This document shows, piece after piece, positions 61,515 through 64,000 of a stretch of DNA of 64,000 nucleotides. Source of the stretch: Kineococcus xinjiangensis (lineage in GTDB: Bacteria > Actinomycetota > Actinomycetes > Actinomycetales > Kineococcaceae); contig NZ_PTJD01000017.1 of NCBI RefSeq assembly GCF_002934625.1, forward strand, positions 1 through 64,000, in the 5' to 3' direction. Positions within the stretch are counted from its first letter, which is position 1, and each line of letters starts with the position of its first letter. The translations under genes were made by a program, and so were the position numbers. The notes beneath the pieces are model-generated. The model was not told the DNA's origin, did not search any database, and saw nothing but the letters and a program-made list of their open reading frames with translations.

Positions 61515-63203
61515 ATGCAGGACGATGAACGCAGGCGGGTCGCCGCGCTGCGCGAGTACCGCATCCTCGACGCCCCCGCCGACGCCGAGGTCGAGGCCGT
61601 CGTCCGGCTCGCCGCCGCGATCGCCGGGGTGCCCACCGCGACGCTGAACCTCCTGGACGACCGCCGGCAGCACCAGCACAGCACCGTGGGGTTCGAGGCC
61701 GCCGACTGCGCCCGCGAGGACTCCATGTGCCACGTGCGGTTCGCGGAGAAGAGCTTCGTGCACCTGCCCGACGCCACCCTGGAGCCCGAGTACGCCGACG
61801 GCCCCTTCGTCAGCGGGGAGCTGGGCAGCATCCGCTTCTACGCCGCCGCCCCGCTCATCACCCCCGCAGGCCACTCCCTGGGCACCCTCTGCGTCTTCGA
61901 CGGCGCCCCCCGCTCCCTCGACGAGGAGCAGATCGCGCGGCTGGAGGACCTCGCCGGCATCGTCGTCGGCCTCTTCGAGCGCCGCCGCGAGGCCCGCCGC
62001 AGCGAGGCCCTGGCCGCCGAGTCGCAGGAGCAGCACCTCCTCTTCGAGCTCACCATGCGGGAGCTGGAGCTGCGGCAGGAGTTCACCGACGCCGTCCTCG
62101 ACACCATCGACGTCGGCGTGGTCGCCTCCGACGCCCGCGGCCGGCTCACCATGTCCAACCGCGCCGCCCGCGACCTGCACGGCCTCGACGCCGACGACTC
62201 CGTCGAGCCGTCCGAGCACGCCGAGCGCTACTCGCTCTTCGACGCCGACGGCATCACCCTCCTCAAGCCGGAGCAGGTGCCCCTGCACCGCGCCCTGCAC
62301 GAGGGCCGGGTCGACGCCGTGGAGATGGTCGTCGCGCCCCCGGGGCGGCGCCCCGCGACGGTGCTGGCGTCCGGGCGGGCCCTGCACCGCCACGACGGCA
62401 GCCTCCTCGGCGCCGTCGCCGTGCTCAGCGACGTGACCGCCGCCCGCGCCCACCAGGCGGCGATCGAGGCGACCTCCGCGCAGCTCACCCGGCGCACCGC
62501 CGAGCTGGAGCGCTCCAACCGGGACCTGGAGCAGTTCGCGGCCATCACCAGCCACGACCTGGCCTCCCCGCTCACGGTCGTCGGCGGCTACGTGGAGATG
62601 GTCCGCGACATCTACGCCGGCTCCCTCGACGAGCAGGCCCTCGACTGGCTCACCACCGCCCACAACGGCGTGCACCGCATGAAGGGCCTCATCGGGGCGC
62701 TGCTGACCTACGCGCGCGCCGGCGGAGCCGTCTGCGAGCGGGAGGTCACCGACTCCCGCGAGGTCTTCGACCAGGCCGTCGTCGACCTGCGCACCTCCGT
62801 CAAGGATGCGGCCGCGCGGGTCACCGCACCCGCCGCGCTGCCCGTGCTCTTCTGCGACCCGACGCTGCTGCGCCAGCTCCTGCAGAACCTCATCGGCAAC
62901 TCGATCAAGTACCGGCACCCGGAGCGCCCCTGCCGGGTCGTCGTCACGGCCGCCGCCACCGACGACGGCTGGGAGTTCGCCGTGGCCGACAACGGCCGCG
63001 GCATCCCCGCCGAGCGCCGCGAGGACGTCTTCGGGATGTTCTCGATGGTGCGGCCCGGCGAGCGCACCGGGCACGGCATCGGCCTGGCCACCTGCCAGCG
63101 CATCGTGGAGCGCCACGGCGGTCGCATCTGGGTGGACCCCGCCCCGGCGACGGGCACGGTGGTGCGCTTCACCCTCCCCCAGCGCACCCAGCCGAGGGAC
63201 TGA
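61515..63203 (+). CDS. GAF-PAS sensor histidine kinase
   Basis: A 562-residue soluble kinase. GAF (about 25-160: LNLLDDRRQHQHSTVG, FYAAAPLITPAGHSLGTLCVFD), coiled-coil (about 160-195), PAS (about 198-310), second coiled segment, H-box with H347 (ITSHDLASPLTVVGGYVEM), and ATPase (LIGNSIKYRHPERP, DNGRGIPAERREDVFGMF, GHGIGLATCQRIVERHGG). No membrane segment; the H-box style resembles phytochrome-like kinases. GGAGGAGGG precedes the ATG; longer in-frame starts upstream are less likely. No response regulator is adjacent. Confidence 0.92.
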   Translation: MQDDERRRVAALREYRILDAPADAEVEAVVRLAAAIAGVPTATLNLLDDRRQHQHSTVGFEAADCAREDSMCHVRFAEKSFVHLPDATLEPEYADGPFVSGELGSIRFYAAAPLITPAGHSLGTLCVFDGAPRSLDEEQIARLEDLAGIVVGLFERRREARRSEALAAESQEQHLLFELTMRELELRQEFTDAVLDTIDVGVVASDARGRLTMSNRAARDLHGLDADDSVEPSEHAERYSLFDADGITLLKPEQVPLHRALHEGRVDAVEMVVAPPGRRPATVLASGRALHRHDGSLLGAVAVLSDVTAARAHQAAIEATSAQLTRRTAELERSNRDLEQFAAITSHDLASPLTVVGGYVEMVRDIYAGSLDEQALDWLTTAHNGVHRMKGLIGALLTYARAGGAVCEREVTDSREVFDQAVVDLRTSVKDAAARVTAPAALPVLFCDPTLLRQLLQNLIGNSIKYRHPERPCRVVVTAAATDDGWEFAVADNGRGIPAERREDVFGMFSMVRPGERTGHGIGLATCQRIVERHGGRIWVDPAPATGTVVRFTLPQRTQPRD

Positions 63204-63249
63204 GGGCGCCCGCGGCACCGCCGGAGACGAGTCGGCGCGCGGGAGTCGG

Positions 63250-63255
63250 TACCGT
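63250..63255 (+). promoter_or_regulatory. -10 box TACCGT of the DUF4383 gene, likely leaderless
   Basis: TACCGT ends 7 nt before the ATG at 63263. Confidence 0.45.
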
Positions 63256-63262
63256 GCAGGGC

Positions 63263-63733
63263 ATGGACGATCGTGCTGCCGTCGCCGCCGCCCCGACCAC
63301 CCACGGCCCCAGCCCGCTGCGCACCGCGGCCCGGCTGGTGGGCGCCGTCTTCCTGATCGTCGGGGTGCTCGGCTTCGTCCCGGGGATCACCGTGGGCCAC
63401 GAGCACCTGCGCTTCGCCGGGGTCGAGTCGGAGGCGTTCCTCCTCGGGCTCTTCCAGGTCTCGGTGCTGCACAACAGCCTGCACCTGCTCTACGGGATCG
63501 CCGGCTTCATCTTCGCGTCGACGGCCAGCGCGGCGCACAAGTACCTGATCCTCGGCGGCATGGGCTACCTGATCCTCGCGATCATCGGCATGTCGTGGAA
63601 CTTCAACAGGGACCCCAACTTCATCCCGGTCAACGGCTGGGACGACGCGCTGCACACCGTCCTCGGCATCGGGATGATCGGCCTCGGCTACCTCGCCTAC
63701 CGCAAGCACCGCTCGGTGTACGGCCCCTTCTGA
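63263..63733 (+). CDS. DUF4383 family membrane protein (second paralogue)
   Basis: A 156-residue four-helix protein. VLHNSLHLLYGIAGFIFA and NGWDDALHTVLGIGMIGLG are the two DUF4383 histidine-containing helices. Unlike the copy at 43017 it retains the NGWDDALH segment. Function unknown. Transcribed from its own -10 box and followed by a terminator. Confidence 0.88.
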   Translation: MDDRAAVAAAPTTHGPSPLRTAARLVGAVFLIVGVLGFVPGITVGHEHLRFAGVESEAFLLGLFQVSVLHNSLHLLYGIAGFIFASTASAAHKYLILGGMGYLILAIIGMSWNFNRDPNFIPVNGWDDALHTVLGIGMIGLGYLAYRKHRSVYGPF

Positions 63734-63750
63734 TCCCCTCCCTCACGTCC

Positions 63751-63786
63751 GACGGGGGCGGTGCCGCGACCGGCACCGCCCCCGTC
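63751..63786 (+). terminator. Hairpin terminator after the second DUF4383 gene
   Basis: A perfect 16-bp stem (63751-63766 / 63771-63786) with a 4-nt loop. Confidence 0.85.
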
Positions 63787-63829
63787 TGCGTCCCGGCCCC
63801 TCCCGCGCGGGCCGGCCGGCCGGCCGGGA

Positions 63830-64000
63830 TCAGCGGACCGCCCCGCCGGTGCCCACCTCGCCGGGGACCTCAGCGGGGACCGCAGTCCCCGGCAGGGCCG
63901 CACCGCGCATCTCCGGCAGCAGGACGGTGGCGAGGGCCCCGAGCGCGAAGGCCGCCCCCAGCACCGCGAAGACGAGCAGCGTGCCCCCGAGGGCCAGCAG
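63830..64000 (-). CDS. C-terminal end of an MFS transporter (partial)
   Basis: Only the last 56 codons fall inside the window; the gene continues past the edge. The visible part is the last membrane helix (LLVFAVLGAAFALGALATVL) followed by LLPEMRGAAL, the C-terminal PE(T/M)(R/K)G motif of major facilitator transporters, and a short Gly/Val-rich tail. The substrate is unknown. Confidence 0.7.
   Translation of the reverse strand: MLALGGTLLVFAVLGAAFALGALATVLLPEMRGAALPGTAVPAEVPGEVGTGGAVR

Overview
The window is very GC-rich (visibly about 75%) chromosomal DNA of an actinobacterium. Starts are often GTG, genes often overlap by 4 bases (GTGA or ATGA), and two mycothiol genes (mshA, mshD), glnR, senX3-regX3, carD and an RsiG-type anti-sigma factor are present. 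This fits a high-GC Actinomycetota lineage with WhiG-like control of motility or sporulation; Kineosporiaceae (for example Kineococcus) is a reasonable guess but not proven here. I see no insertion sequence, prophage or CRISPR array. The genes look like ordinary chromosomal core and soft-accessory genes.

Region 1, 1-28.6 kb, resembles the Streptomyces block running from ispF/ispD/carD through the phosphate genes. In order: an AI-2E-type permease; ispF-ispD-carD; a lipoprotein; regX3 and senX3 with divergent phoU; a lipoprotein; gpmA; mshA; a methyltransferase; a beta-carbonic anhydrase; dtd; small membrane proteins; rsiG with two intact c-di-GMP motifs; ygfZ; a Fur-family regulator; a nitrobindin-like protein with a 37-residue membrane microprotein upstream; glnR; mshD; ppk; a NUDIX-histidine phosphatase fusion; pstSCAB; then, convergent, a PiT transporter with its PhoU-like DUF47 partner. 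Phosphate sensing, uptake and polyphosphate storage thus lie together. PHO-box-like 11-bp direct repeats precede pstS and phoU.

Region 2, 28.6-37.2 kb: a small conserved protein, a membrane-anchored metallophosphoesterase, a fur-catalase operon, an OsmC peroxidase, a DEAD-box helicase with a long leader, and a CYTH-CHAD protein. The theme is oxidative and other stress, plus polyphosphate.

Region 3, 37.2-43.5 kb: a translationally coupled oxidoreductase-PmoA(DUF6807)-cupin operon behind a perfect LacI-type operator, an AroE-like dehydrogenase, thiD-tenA under a TPP riboswitch, and a DUF4383 membrane protein.

Region 4, 43.5-64 kb, is more accessory: a DUF2993 protein; an operon of a secreted His-rich protein, a sensor kinase and a response regulator with an 11-bp direct-repeat site upstream; a WYL regulator; a DinB-like protein; thioredoxin; a HAD dehalogenase; a DHH phosphoesterase; tRNA-Lys(UUU), whose 3' end overlaps the stop codon of an opposing PP2C phosphatase gene; a large secreted alpha/beta hydrolase; an XRE/MmyB regulator with a palindromic operator; an Eis-like acetyltransferase; a large secreted ExeM-type nuclease with calcium-binding repeats; a GAF-PAS kinase; a second DUF4383 protein; and the C-terminal end of an MFS transporter cut by the window edge. 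Two copies of one inverted-repeat element lie at 49.5 and 57.2 kb. Convergent gene pairs are commonly separated by strong GC-rich hairpins, and many genes look leaderless (a TANNNT box 6-7 nt before the start codon).
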